DNA of 64,000 nt from Thiopseudomonas sp. Its GTDB lineage: Bacteria > Pseudomonadota > Gammaproteobacteria > Pseudomonadales > Pseudomonadaceae. A model generated the notes under the pieces. That model made no database searches. It was not told the origin of the DNA and worked only from the letters and a program-made list of their open reading frames with translations. Each line of letters opens with the position of its first letter. Within the stretch, counting starts at the first letter, position 1. A program made the position numbers and the translations under genes. Where the stretch lies: NCBI GenBank assembly GCA_023228985.1, contig JALOAC010000002.1, positions 62,001-126,000 on the forward strand. The letters run 5' to 3'. Shown here in pieces: positions 7,833 to 16,489 of the stretch.

Positions 7833-9347
7833 TTAAGCTAAAAATAATTGGTACGCCGGATTGTCGGTTTCTTCCCAGTAGGGATAACCAATCGCCTCCA
7901 GCGCTTGTTCAAAAGCGGGGTAGTCCGCTTCATCGACTTGCAAAGCTGCCAGCACGCGTGCATCGGCGGCACCGTGATTGCGGTAGTGGAACATGGAAAT
8001 ATTCCATCGTCCGCCCAGCTTATTTAAGAAGTTAAACAACGCCCCGGGACGCTCTGGGAACTCAAAGCGAAACACGCGTTCATGACTCACCGCTTGTGCA
8101 TGACCGCCGACGAGATGGCGAATATGCAGCTTAGCCAGCTCGTTTTTGGTCAGGTCTATAACAGGAAAGCCCTGATCCTGTAATGAAGCAATCAAGGCTT
8201 TGCGCGGATCGGTTTCCGGATCGGTTTGCACGCCCACAAAAATATGTGCCTGACCATTAGTGTGGTAGCGGTAATTAAACTCGGTAATTTGTCGTCTACC
8301 TAAGGCTTCACAGAAGCGCTTAAAACTGCCTGGCTCTTCAGGAATAGTCACTGCAATAATGGCTTCGCGGCGTTCACCCAGCTCAGCGCGTTCAGCCACA
8401 TAGCGTAAGCGATCAAAGTTGACGTTGGCGCCTGAATCAATAGCTACCAGGGTTTGCTCAGTCACCCCGGTTTTATGCACATATTTTTTAATCCCTGCCA
8501 AGGCCAGCGCGCCGGCCGGTTCAGTAATGGAGCGGGTATCGTCATAGATGTCTTTCATCGCCGCGCAGATTTCATCGTTGCTAACAGTGATTACTTCATC
8601 TACATAATTGCGACAGATTTCAAAGGTGTGCTCGCCAATCTGGCTGACCGCTACACCATCGGCAAATAAACCCACTTGCGCCAACTGTACACGCTCATCC
8701 GCGGCTAAGGCTTGTTGTAGACAGTTGGAATCTTTGGGTTCAACGCCAATCACTTTAATTTCAGGGCGCAGGTATTTAATGTAAGCCGCTACCCCAGCGA
8801 TTAGCCCACCACCACCGCAAGGTACAAAAATAGCATGCAAGGGCCCTTGGTGCTGGCGCAAGATTTCCATGGCTACAGTGCCCTGACCTGCAATGACGTC
8901 AGGGTCATCATAAGGATGGATATAAACCAGCCCTCTTTCTTCCACCAGCTTGAGTGAGTATTCCAGCGCGTCAGGAAAAGCTTCGCCGTGCAACACCACC
9001 CGTGCGCCGCGAGCACGCACCGCATTCACTTTAATGTCGGGTGTGGTTTTCGGCATCACAATGGTGGCTTTAATCCCCAGGAATTTGGCCGCCAACGCCA
9101 CGCCTTGAGCATGGTTACCGGCTGAGGCAGTGACCACGCCGCAGGCCATCTCCGCTGCAGTAAGCTGGGCAATTTTGTTGTAGGCACCGCGAATCTTAAA
9201 GGAAAATACGGGTTGTAAGTCTTCGCGCTTAAGCAAAATCTGGTTGCCGAGGCGTTCGGAAAGCTGATGCGCCTGTTGTAGCGGGGTTTCAATCGCCACG
9301 TCATACACGCGTGCGTTGAGGATTTTCCTGACGTAATGTTCGAGCAT
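7833..9347 (-). CDS. ilvA: Threonine ammonia-lyase, biosynthetic
   Basis: A 504-residue PLP enzyme converting L-threonine to 2-oxobutanoate, the first committed step of isoleucine synthesis. The catalytic domain (about 1-325) shows the PLP lysine in FSFKIRGAYNKI and the phosphate-binding glycine loop PCGGGGLIAG. Residues about 330-400 and 425-495 are two ACT-like regulatory domains (GSFKRFCEALG and FEFPERPGALFNFLN), the hallmark of the isoleucine-inhibited biosynthetic form; the short catabolic enzymes lack them. The ATG at 9345-9347 matches homologous N-termini (MLEHYVRKIL), although the minus strand has no clear ribosome-binding site before it. It is divergent from rpiA, as in many Pseudomonas genomes. 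Confidence 0.96.
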   Translation of the reverse strand: MLEHYVRKILNARVYDVAIETPLQQAHQLSERLGNQILLKREDLQPVFSFKIRGAYNKIAQLTAAEMACGVVTASAGNHAQGVALAAKFLGIKATIVMPKTTPDIKVNAVRARGARVVLHGEAFPDALEYSLKLVEERGLVYIHPYDDPDVIAGQGTVAMEILRQHQGPLHAIFVPCGGGGLIAGVAAYIKYLRPEIKVIGVEPKDSNCLQQALAADERVQLAQVGLFADGVAVSQIGEHTFEICRNYVDEVITVSNDEICAAMKDIYDDTRSITEPAGALALAGIKKYVHKTGVTEQTLVAIDSGANVNFDRLRYVAERAELGERREAIIAVTIPEEPGSFKRFCEALGRRQITEFNYRYHTNGQAHIFVGVQTDPETDPRKALIASLQDQGFPVIDLTKNELAKLHIRHLVGGHAQAVSHERVFRFEFPERPGALFNFLNKLGGRWNISMFHYRNHGAADARVLAALQVDEADYPAFEQALEAIGYPYWEETDNPAYQLFLA

Positions 9348-9444
9348 AAGGAGGCCGTAGTTACTGTGTGTGCGAATTTAAAAAATATTTGAAGAAGTGC
9401 GTAAGTCTACTCCAGACAGGCGCACTCAACCATGGATGAAGGGG

Positions 9445-9450
9445 TATAAT
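9445..9450 (+). promoter_or_regulatory. -10 element for rpiA
   Basis: A perfect TATAAT stands 28 bases before the rpiA GTG start in the ilvA-rpiA divergent gap. No good -35 hexamer is seen at 16-18 bases upstream, so strength cannot be judged. Confidence 0.5.
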
Positions 9451-9478
9451 GCAATAAATTAACCAGTGGAGCCCCATC

Positions 9479-10162
9479 GTGACCCAAGATCAACTCAAAC
9501 AAGCCGTAGCTCAAGCGGCCATAGACATCGTTGTACCGCGCTTAGACAAGCAAGCGATTATTGGTGTGGGCACCGGTTCTACCGCCAATTTTTTTATCGA
9601 TTTGTTGGCTGAGCATAAATATGATTTTGCCGGTGCTGTAGCCAGCTCTGAAGCTACGGCTGAACGTTTGCGTGGTCATGGCATTGAAGTGTTTGATCTA
9701 AACAGCGTGCCAGAACTTGAGTTTTATGTGGATGGTGCGGATGAGTGCAACAAACACTTGGAGCTGATTAAAGGCGGTGGTGCTGCGTTAACCCGTGAAA
9801 AAATTGTTGCGGCAGTAGCGAAAACCTTTATTTGTATTGCCGATGAAAGCAAAAAAGTTGATTTTCTCGGCGAATTCCCTTTGCCGGTTGAAGTTATTCC
9901 TATGGCGCGCAGCTATGTGGCGCGTGAAATTGTTGGGCTGGGCGGTGATCCTGTTTATCGCACCGGCGTGCTGACCGATAACGGCAACGTGATTTTGGAT
10001 GTACACAATATGCAGATCACCGACCCGCGCGGCTTAGAAGAAAAGCTTAACGCCATCGTGGGTGTGGTCTGCAGTGGTTTGTTTGCCGCACGACCAGCAG
10101 ATGTGCTGTTGCTAGGTACAAAAGCAGGTGTTAGTACTATCAAAAAAACAGAACTGAGTTAA
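9479..10162 (+). CDS. rpiA: Ribose-5-phosphate isomerase A
   Basis: A 227-residue enzyme interconverting ribose 5-phosphate and ribulose 5-phosphate in the non-oxidative pentose phosphate pathway. Family motifs are intact: IGVGTGSTANFFIDLL, the YVDGADECNKHLELIKGGGAA segment carrying the catalytic Asp/Glu/Lys residues, and TDNGNVILDVHNMQI. The start is a GTG at 9479-9481 with GGAG eight bases upstream, giving MTQDQLKQAVAQAA as in Pseudomonas RpiA. It is monocistronic: a strong hairpin follows ten bases after the stop, and ilvA diverges upstream. Confidence 0.96.
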   Translation: MTQDQLKQAVAQAAIDIVVPRLDKQAIIGVGTGSTANFFIDLLAEHKYDFAGAVASSEATAERLRGHGIEVFDLNSVPELEFYVDGADECNKHLELIKGGGAALTREKIVAAVAKTFICIADESKKVDFLGEFPLPVEVIPMARSYVAREIVGLGGDPVYRTGVLTDNGNVILDVHNMQITDPRGLEEKLNAIVGVVCSGLFAARPADVLLLGTKAGVSTIKKTELS

Positions 10163-10171
10163 ATAACAACC

Positions 10172-10212
10172 CTGCATCAGCCTAGCTGAGTGAGCCAGCT
10201 AGGCTGATGCAG
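10172..10212 (+). terminator. Strong hairpin downstream of rpiA
   Basis: A perfect 17-base inverted repeat begins CTGCATCAGCC (10172-10188) and ends GGCTGATGCAG (10196-10212), with a seven-base loop. It starts ten bases after the rpiA stop. The sequence after it (AATATC) lacks a T-run, so it could end transcription inefficiently or protect the rpiA mRNA 3' end. Confidence 0.6.
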
Positions 10213-10311
10213 AATATCTACAGCAACCAAGCCCATAAACCTGTTGGTGTCAAGTTTCTACGCGATACAGGCTAGCAAGCGATTTGTATGCACAACCATG
10301 GCACCCGCTTT

Positions 10312-10424
10312 TGTGGGACCCGACTTGTCGGGGAATGGGCAGTGCACCCAAACCCGACCTGAGCATAAGGCTCTAATTCCACGCCCTGGCTTAAACACGG
10401 TTCCCTGCCAAGGCAGGTCCCACA
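10312..10424. repeat. Inverted pair of Pseudomonas REP-like elements
   Basis: TGTGGGACCCGACTTGTCGG (10312-10331, continuing GGAA) has a counterpart on the minus strand at 10401-10424, which reads TGTGGGACCTGCCTTGGCAG followed by GGAA. The two share TGTGGGACC, a central TTG and a terminal GGAA, with compensating changes in the arms, so each folds as a small hairpin. The pattern matches the Pseudomonas REP family TGTGGGAGCGGGCTTGCCCG, and the head-to-head arrangement is that of a BIME. Only this pair was noticed in the window. Confidence 0.65.
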
Positions 10425-10490
10425 TTAGACTGTGCCTTGGCTGAAGTTTTGCGCCAGTTCAGCCAAATCCAGAATTTCAGAACCTAAATA

Positions 10491-10589
10491 CTATGCTGGA
10501 GCGTTACGCCTGTACGAGGATGCCATGCATCCGACCGCGAGTGACGCCTGCAAACACAACACCGCCTGACGCATAGCTGTCGCAGGCAT
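10491..10589 (-). CDS. Possible 32-residue small ORF (doubtful)
   Basis: On the minus strand an AAGGAG ribosome-binding site (10596-10601) stands six bases before an ATG (10587-10589). It opens a frame of 32 codons beginning MPATAMRQAVLCLQASLAVG and ending RRNAPA before TAG. The sequence overlaps several short inverted repeats, so the frame may be a chance product of a structured repeat. I do not recognise the product. Only the good ribosome-binding site argues for translation. Confidence 0.18.
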   Translation of the reverse strand: MPATAMRQAVLCLQASLAVGCMASSYRRNAPA

Positions 10590-10689
10590 GGTCGGCTCCT
10601 TGGAAATTGTTGAACCCCAGTTTCTGTGCGAAATAGATTATTAAACAGTTTAGTGATTAAGTCTGACTCTAAGACTGCTGTACACCTAC

Positions 10690-11340
10690 TTAGTGAGCAT
10701 GCTCATCTTTTTCTGGTGCATCGTCCTCATGCTCCATTGGCTCATGCTCACCGTCATGCTCTGCCTCTTCATGGTCATGCATCATCTGCATTTTGTCACC
10801 GTGCTCAGCAGCATGTTCATGCCCTGCTTGAGCAATCTCCATAAGTACCGCCAGATCAATTTGCTCAAAGCTTATTACACGACCACCTCGATCATGGGCT
10901 AGTTTTTCAGCCACTGCTTTATCACTGTATGAAACAAGCGATGGCCCCATAGCACCTTGCAAGTCAGAACCCACAACAAACCAGGCTTTACGTGCATCGA
11001 TCAAATGCTCGTCTTCAGGCGTGTCCCAGTTGGTTTTCGCCATGTCATGCACATAGATTTGCGCCTGTAGGGTTTTATTTTCTGGCTGTAACCACCAGCT
11101 AAACATATCCACAGTGGAGCAGAATTTATGGGTTTCGCCATTTTGCTTGTTAATTGACTGCCCTTTAGCACCCGGCCATTCGGTGATCAGCATGCCGCAA
11201 ACATGGCACTCATCACCCGTATGGAAAGCCACTGGGTCGGTATTAACCTGCGACTTACTCTCTTCGGTGCAAGCGGTTAACCACAACGCTGCGCAGAGTA
11301 TTACGCCAAAGCTCATTACTTTTTTTATTGTTTGTTTCAT
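10690..11340 (-). CDS. nosL: NosL, copper-chaperone lipoprotein of nitrous-oxide reductase
   Basis: A 216-residue outer-membrane lipoprotein that binds Cu(I) and passes it to NosD for assembly of the copper sites of NosZ. The N-terminus has a lipoprotein signal with lipobox LTAC (Cys24). The metal-binding motif CHVCGM is at residues 45-50 with a following WPGAKGQ, typical of NosL. Residues about 174-216 form an unusual extension with 10 His, four Met and many Asp/Glu, which most NosL proteins lack and which looks like an extra metal-binding tail. The ATG has AAAGGAG nine bases upstream. It is the last gene of nosRZDFYL. Confidence 0.93.
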   Translation of the reverse strand: MKQTIKKVMSFGVILCAALWLTACTEESKSQVNTDPVAFHTGDECHVCGMLITEWPGAKGQSINKQNGETHKFCSTVDMFSWWLQPENKTLQAQIYVHDMAKTNWDTPEDEHLIDARKAWFVVGSDLQGAMGPSLVSYSDKAVAEKLAHDRGGRVISFEQIDLAVLMEIAQAGHEHAAEHGDKMQMMHDHEEAEHDGEHEPMEHEDDAPEKDEHAH

Positions 11341-11362
11341 GGGTATAACTCCTTTAATAAAC

Positions 11363-12193
11363 TTAAGCTGCTCGCTTATTCAAGCGCCAATGGGCTACGC
11401 CGAGCACTGCAGCAGCCCAAACTGCCAAGCACAGCCACAACACTAACTGTCCAACCGGCAAATCAGTAGCAAGTGCCATGACTCCCAGCCCTTGTCCGCC
11501 AGCTTCAAAACCACCAAGATTAATCAAGCGGTAAATATCGGTAGGGTTAAGCAGTAACAACCAAGGTAGTAACTCCGGACTCACGCGTCCTTCTGTAACC
11601 ACCAACAAAGCTAGCAAAGCCAGGTCAAACACTAGAACAAACAAAAACCAAATACCTAGCGCCAAACCCGCAGCGGTGGACTTTTCCTTTGCTTGACTAC
11701 TTAGCACATACGCAAAGGCCAAAAAAACCAAACCCAGTAACGTGGATGAAAAAATAAAGCGACCAAAAGCAAATACCAGCGTGCTGTAAGACACATCCGG
11801 CACCAACAGCGCAATCGCTACTGCAGCACTGCCAAAACCAATCAGCGTCGCCATGCCAAGAATGCAGCCATGACCAACGAACTTGCCCAACAGCAATTCA
11901 CGACGCGTCAACGGATAGGTAAGCAGCAGCATCAATGTGCCGCCTTCCTCTTCACCGACAATGGCGTCATAGGCTAATAACAAAGCAATTAACGGCATTA
12001 AAAACGTGGCCAAGCTTGCCAAACTGGCAATGGTTGCTGGGATAGAAGTAAAACCAACCTGTCCTGAAGCAGCGGCACCAAACCAAGCAATACCAACCGC
12101 CAATACTGCAAATAACAGGCTAATCGCCAGCATCCAGCGATTACGCAAACCGTCGCTAAATTCTTTACGAGCAATATGAATTATTTGGTTCAT
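11363..12193 (-). CDS. nosY: NosY, membrane subunit of the NosFY ABC transporter
   Basis: A 276-residue integral membrane protein with six predicted helices (for example about 20-40, 53-73, 107-130, 142-165, 176-200 and 245-268). It carries the EEEGGTLMLLLTYPLTRREL cytoplasmic segment characteristic of ABC-2-type permeases. With NosF (ATPase) and periplasmic NosD it forms the machine needed to mature the tetranuclear copper-sulfide centre of NosZ. The start codon overlaps the nosF stop by four bases, so the two are translationally coupled. It is followed 22 bases later by nosL. Length agrees with Pseudomonas NosY. Confidence 0.94.
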   Translation of the reverse strand: MNQIIHIARKEFSDGLRNRWMLAISLLFAVLAVGIAWFGAAASGQVGFTSIPATIASLASLATFLMPLIALLLAYDAIVGEEEGGTLMLLLTYPLTRRELLLGKFVGHGCILGMATLIGFGSAAVAIALLVPDVSYSTLVFAFGRFIFSSTLLGLVFLAFAYVLSSQAKEKSTAAGLALGIWFLFVLVFDLALLALLVVTEGRVSPELLPWLLLLNPTDIYRLINLGGFEAGGQGLGVMALATDLPVGQLVLWLCLAVWAAAVLGVAHWRLNKRAA

Positions 12194-13101
12194 TGCTGTA
12201 CTCCTGCAATACCCACGGCACCTGCTTTTTCCATGTAATAAATATAGATATCCTCAAGCGAAGCTGGGCGCACTTCTAAATCCTGCGGCTGCAATTTAAG
12301 TATCTCTCGCAGTATGTCGAGTTTGGCGGCCGGCGTTACGCTCAGCTCAAGCCAATCTGCAGTAAGTTGACGTTGGGAATGAATTTCTGGGTGGGTAAAT
12401 TCGCTCGTTAACCCTTGCACTCGGATCTGCACTGGCAACCCAGCTTGGTTACGCAGCTGATTTAGATTACCTTCAGCCTCCAAGTATCCACGCGCCAATA
12501 CCACCGCTCGATCAATATACGACTCGACGCCGGGTAACACGTGGGAGCAAATAATAATACTGGTACCCGCATCTTTGAGCCGACCAATCAGCCGGTACAA
12601 CTCTTGCGTAGCTATGGGGTCAAGTCCAACGGTTGGTTCATCCAAAATCAATAACTTTGGCTGCCCCAATAATGCTTGTGCCAAACCTAATCGTTGACGC
12701 ATGCCTTTAGAATAGGTTTTCACTCGTTTAGAGGCAGCAGCAGTTAGGCCAACTTGCGCCAGTAACTCGTCCACCTGCGCCTGCGGAGCACCCTTTAAGC
12801 GCGCAAAGTGTTGTAGCGTTTCACGGCCAGTCAACTGCGGATAGAACATAACGTTTTCTGGTAAAAAACCAATCTGCTGACGCACGCTTGATTCGCTGGT
12901 CTCTCCGCCCAGCACCCGCACCTCGCCTGATGACGCTTGAATCAAACCTAAAATCAATCGCACAGTGGTGGTTTTACCCGCACCGTTATGGCCAAACAAG
13001 CCTAGCACTTCGCCTGCGCGTAATTGCCATGTCATATCGTGCAACACTTGCAAGTCGCCGTAGCTTTGCTGCACCTGTTTGAGTTCTACCACTACTGTCA
13101 T
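12190..13101 (-). CDS. nosF: NosF, ATPase of the NosFY ABC transporter
   Basis: A 303-residue ABC ATPase. Walker A is GHNGAGKTTT (near residue 38), the signature is YSKGMRQRLGLAQALLG, Walker B is KLLILDEPTVGLDP and the switch His is in IIICSHVLPGVE. The C-terminal 80 residues form the short beta domain usual in NosF-type ATPases. It energises NosY for NosZ copper-centre assembly. The gene sits between nosD and nosY with four-base stop/start overlaps on both sides (ATGA type), implying tight stoichiometric co-expression. Confidence 0.95.
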   Translation of the reverse strand: MTVVVELKQVQQSYGDLQVLHDMTWQLRAGEVLGLFGHNGAGKTTTVRLILGLIQASSGEVRVLGGETSESSVRQQIGFLPENVMFYPQLTGRETLQHFARLKGAPQAQVDELLAQVGLTAAASKRVKTYSKGMRQRLGLAQALLGQPKLLILDEPTVGLDPIATQELYRLIGRLKDAGTSIIICSHVLPGVESYIDRAVVLARGYLEAEGNLNQLRNQAGLPVQIRVQGLTSEFTHPEIHSQRQLTADWLELSVTPAAKLDILREILKLQPQDLEVRPASLEDIYIYYMEKAGAVGIAGVQQ

Positions 13102-14462
13102 TGTTGTGTTCCTTGTGACGCTGTCGGCAACCCTTTTGGTGGTCGCATTAAAGGATAGCTATCTTGTACGCCTGGGTACTTAACCACGGGAAACGCCCGC
13201 TGTACCCAACGTAGCAGTTCAATACTAGGGCTGTGCATTAGCAAGCGTACTTGCGGATAAGTCCACAGCAAACGGTCTACGTTATCGTTAGGTTCATAGG
13301 GCACATCGCCTATGCCATCCTCGTTACGATCCCAGCCTAAATAGTCGCTCCAGTAGTTGCCACGACCTTCATACGACCATTCCTGATAACGAATGGCGAC
13401 ATATTTAACCTGCTGTTGGTTATTGATAAAGGCGTTGTCGTAAATCTTATTATCCTCAGAGCCTGCAGTCAGGTGTACACCCAAGGCGCTGTTGACAAAG
13501 TAGTTACCTGACACGGTATTAAACAGGGAGTTATAAATAAACAGCCCTTTACCTTCGGCACCGCTGATATGTACACCATCTCCAGAACCGGGCTGCACAT
13601 CGGTGGCGTAATTATTCTGGATAGTCGAATTAATGATGTAATTGAGCAGCACGCCATAGTTCTGGTCGTGGTCAGAGCGGTTGTTAAGCACGGTTAACTG
13701 GCGGCTTTGCATCAGTGCGTAGCCTGTACGCGTGCGCGTGGTACTGTTATTGGTTACATGATTACGATTGGAAAACATGTAGTGAATGCCGTAACGCATA
13801 TCACGCAAATTATTGCCGTCGATAATGCTGTCGTTAGAGGCTTCAATATAAATCCCATCACGTACATGCCAAATTTCATTCCCTTGAATAGTGGCGTCAC
13901 GCACAGCAAATAAATGGATGCCGTTACCACGGTCTTGGGTACGCAGATTGTCATCGCCCTGAACTTGGTTGCGGATAATGCTTACGTCTCTAGTAGCATC
14001 AACCCAGAGCCCAAAACCTTGGCCTTGTAAGGAGTTGTCTACTATTTTCGCATTTCGTGCCGTACGCTCAACAAAAACACCTGCCTCCATATCGGTGAGG
14101 TTGCTGCCCCAGTTTTCAATCCGACAGTTTTTAAGTGTTACGTCGTGGGCACGGATGTTGATTGCGTTTTTATGTCCATTTGCATTGAAGATCGCACCTG
14201 CGGCGCATTCAAGCTGAACGGGAACATCAATGACAAAATTGCCGTGGTACACACCCGCCGGCAAGCGCCATACATGCTCATTAATTTGTTCTATAGGAAG
14301 TGTTGTTATAGAGATGAGACTTGTGTCTGCATCAGGTGCTGCTTGAATCGCATGAAGCTGTAAATGATTCGTTGTTCCTGGCACTTGCTCTGCTATAGCC
14401 ATGCTGGTCGCAAAGAAAGCGACAAAGCAAATCACGGTATGAATGAAACGTCTGACACCCAT
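13098..14462 (-). CDS. nosD: NosD, periplasmic copper-centre maturation protein
   Basis: A 454-residue periplasmic right-handed beta-helix protein of the CASH/PbH1 type that works with NosFY and receives copper from NosL. An N-terminal signal peptide (VRRFIHTVICFVAFFATSMA, cut near residue 25) is followed by many repeats of the form NxIxGNxI, for example DVSIIRNQVQGDD, ATIQGNEIWHVRDG and STIQNNYATD, then a C-terminal NYWSDYLGWDRNEDGIGD motif found in all NosD. I place the start at the ATG 14460-14462, with AAGG eight bases upstream. A TTG two codons earlier is possible but sits on the ribosome-binding site. A terminator separates it from nosZ. Confidence 0.95.
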   Translation of the reverse strand: MGVRRFIHTVICFVAFFATSMAIAEQVPGTTNHLQLHAIQAAPDADTSLISITTLPIEQINEHVWRLPAGVYHGNFVIDVPVQLECAAGAIFNANGHKNAINIRAHDVTLKNCRIENWGSNLTDMEAGVFVERTARNAKIVDNSLQGQGFGLWVDATRDVSIIRNQVQGDDNLRTQDRGNGIHLFAVRDATIQGNEIWHVRDGIYIEASNDSIIDGNNLRDMRYGIHYMFSNRNHVTNNSTTRTRTGYALMQSRQLTVLNNRSDHDQNYGVLLNYIINSTIQNNYATDVQPGSGDGVHISGAEGKGLFIYNSLFNTVSGNYFVNSALGVHLTAGSEDNKIYDNAFINNQQQVKYVAIRYQEWSYEGRGNYWSDYLGWDRNEDGIGDVPYEPNDNVDRLLWTYPQVRLLMHSPSIELLRWVQRAFPVVKYPGVQDSYPLMRPPKGLPTASQGTQQ

Positions 14463-14494
14463 GCACAAGCCTTACTTGATTTAAAAAATAAAAA

Positions 14495-14522
14495 CCATGC
14501 GCCCTGTTAATAGGGCGCATGG
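14495..14522 (-). terminator. Rho-independent terminator/attenuator between nosZ and nosD
   Basis: Read on the minus strand, an 11-base stem CCATGCGCCCT pairs with AGGGCGCATGG around a six-base loop and is followed directly by TTTTTATTTTTT. This is a textbook terminator placed 14 bases after the nosZ stop and about 33 bases before the nosD start. It should end most nosZ transcripts and let only a fraction continue into nosDFYL. Confidence 0.88.
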
Positions 14523-14536
14523 GTCTTTACAGCTTA

Positions 14537-16450
14537 CTAAGCTGGTTGTACAAACATGCGTCCAACCATTTCCATGTGGAGTGCATGACAGAACCAGTTA
14601 CAGTAATACCAGTGAATACCTGGCTTATCAGCAGTAAAGGTTATTGATGCTGTTTGTTGTGGGCTAATTTCCATGCTCACACCGTGGTTTACCATACAGA
14701 AACCGTGTGAAACGTCTTCGATGATATCCAAGTTGGTAATGATTACGGTTACTTCATCGCCCTGGTTAACGGTGAACTCAGTCATTCCGTAAGATGGAGC
14801 GTAAGAGGTCATATAAACCCGTACTTTCTTACCTTCACGAATAACTTTGTTATCTTTTTCTAGATCAATGCCGTCTTTCTTCGCCATTGCACGTGTTGTA
14901 GCAAAGAATGGGTCATCGCGGTCCCAAACCTTTTTGGTCTTGATCTGATCACGACGCGCCATAGTACAGTCATGCGGCTCAGCAAAGGCGGGGCCATCAT
15001 GTACCAGCTTCATCACATCACCAGAAATATCAATTAACTGATCATTTTCTGGGTGCAACGGGCCAACTGGCAAGAAACGGTCTTTAGAGAACTTACTCAA
15101 TACCACCAACCACTTACCGTCTGCTTCGCTCGACTCAGTCAGAGAAGCATGGTTATGACCTGGCTGGTAGTGTACATCGAGCTTTTGCTTGATGTAGTTA
15201 ACTTTTTTACCGTTGTATGCCTGAATAGCTTCTTCGATGTTCCACTTAACCACCACACTGTCAATAAACAGCGTCGTGTACGCATTACCACGACCATCAA
15301 AGGTCGTGTGCAACGGTCCTAAGCCTAACTCTGGCTCAGCTACAACCACTTCACGCTCATCTTTAAACTTGTCGTTAAACAGGTCGTCCAGTCTATCAAT
15401 TGCAATAATAGTACAGGTTGGAGATAGCTTACCGTTGGCAATAAAGTACTTACCATCTGGTGAAGTATTCAAGCCGTGGGGGTTTTTAGGGGTAGGAATA
15501 TAACGGGTTACACGAGAGTTTTTGCCGTCTTTTTTGCGACCATCAACAACAGGAACTTTAGAATCGCCAAGGGTAATGAAATTACCTTTTTTAATTTCTT
15601 CTTCAATGCGTGGAATATTGAAAATAGTTACCCAGTCACGCTCATTACGCATCATACCTGCAAGATCAGTCGCAGCTTCTGAGTTGTAGCAGGTAGCAGC
15701 AGCGTACTTACCTGTGTAACACGCATCAGTGTTATCGAGGTTACCGTCGACAATCACTTGCCATGCCACTTCCATGGTTTCCGCATCAACTGCGTTATAC
15801 ATGGTGTACTTGTTGGATTTATCCCAGTTGGCAAAATCAGTTTTACCATCATTTGGGTGCGGAATAATAAATTCAGCGTTACAGAATACGTACTTTGTGT
15901 GAGGTACTTTCTGCAAACGTAAACCGTGAATTGCCTGTACGTTTGGAATGGTGGTGATTTTGTCACACTTCATAATGTCCAAACGAATACGTGCAACACG
16001 GCTGTTTGCTTTATCGTTAATGAACAGGTACTTACCATCATATTTACCATCTTTCATGGAAATATGTGGGTGGTGAGAGTCACCGTTTAGGAACTTCGCG
16101 CTATCGCCTAGCACTTCTTTACTTTCGTTGGTTAAGCCCCAACCAGTAGCAGAACAGGTATTAAATACCGGAATACGCATCAACTCACGCATGGATGGAA
16201 TACCCAATACGCGAACTTCACCTGAGTGACCGCCACTCCAGAAACCGTAGTACTCGTCAAGTTCACCTGGTCCAACATGAACTTTATTTTGTGAATCTTT
16301 TACCGCAGCAGCCCATGACTCGCGTGTCATTACTGAACTACCCAGAGCTGTAGCACCGGCTAAGGTGGCGCCTGTTACTGCAGTGGCGCCGAGAAAACCA
16401 CGGCGACTAAGGCCTGTTTCCTCAACTTCTGTTGTTTTTTTATCACTCAT
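14537..16450 (-). CDS. nosZ: Nitrous-oxide reductase NosZ (clade I, Tat-exported)
   Basis: A 637-residue periplasmic copper enzyme reducing N2O to N2. The N-terminus has a twin-arginine signal (LSRRGFLGATAVTGA), which marks clade I NosZ. The propeller domain holds CuZ-ligand histidines such as SHHPHISM (about residue 125) and PHGLNTSPDGKYF. The C-terminal cupredoxin domain carries the binuclear CuA motif CNWFCHALHMEM (about 615-626). All expected copper ligands that can be checked by eye are present. Length is standard for Pseudomonas NosZ. It lies 39 bases downstream of nosR and is followed by its own terminator, consistent with high, independent expression. Confidence 0.98.
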   Translation of the reverse strand: MSDKKTTEVEETGLSRRGFLGATAVTGATLAGATALGSSVMTRESWAAAVKDSQNKVHVGPGELDEYYGFWSGGHSGEVRVLGIPSMRELMRIPVFNTCSATGWGLTNESKEVLGDSAKFLNGDSHHPHISMKDGKYDGKYLFINDKANSRVARIRLDIMKCDKITTIPNVQAIHGLRLQKVPHTKYVFCNAEFIIPHPNDGKTDFANWDKSNKYTMYNAVDAETMEVAWQVIVDGNLDNTDACYTGKYAAATCYNSEAATDLAGMMRNERDWVTIFNIPRIEEEIKKGNFITLGDSKVPVVDGRKKDGKNSRVTRYIPTPKNPHGLNTSPDGKYFIANGKLSPTCTIIAIDRLDDLFNDKFKDEREVVVAEPELGLGPLHTTFDGRGNAYTTLFIDSVVVKWNIEEAIQAYNGKKVNYIKQKLDVHYQPGHNHASLTESSEADGKWLVVLSKFSKDRFLPVGPLHPENDQLIDISGDVMKLVHDGPAFAEPHDCTMARRDQIKTKKVWDRDDPFFATTRAMAKKDGIDLEKDNKVIREGKKVRVYMTSYAPSYGMTEFTVNQGDEVTVIITNLDIIEDVSHGFCMVNHGVSMEISPQQTASITFTADKPGIHWYYCNWFCHALHMEMVGRMFVQPA

Positions 16451-16489
16451 GACAGACTTTCTCCTAAATTAAACCCTTACTCTTCTAAG

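Larger units (their letters stand above)
10213..10689. other. Non-coding tract between rpiA and nosL
   Basis: A 477-base stretch without a confident gene. It holds an inverted pair of REP-like elements (10312-10424). It also holds a GC-richer part with short inverted repeats such as GGATGC-CAT-GCATCC, around 10519-10533, and GCCTGC...GCAGGC, around 10546-10587. On the minus strand there is a 32-codon reading frame with a good ribosome-binding site (10491-10589). The last 70 bases before nosL show nothing recognisable. This is the 3' boundary of the nos cluster and looks like accumulated repeat material. Confidence 0.6.
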
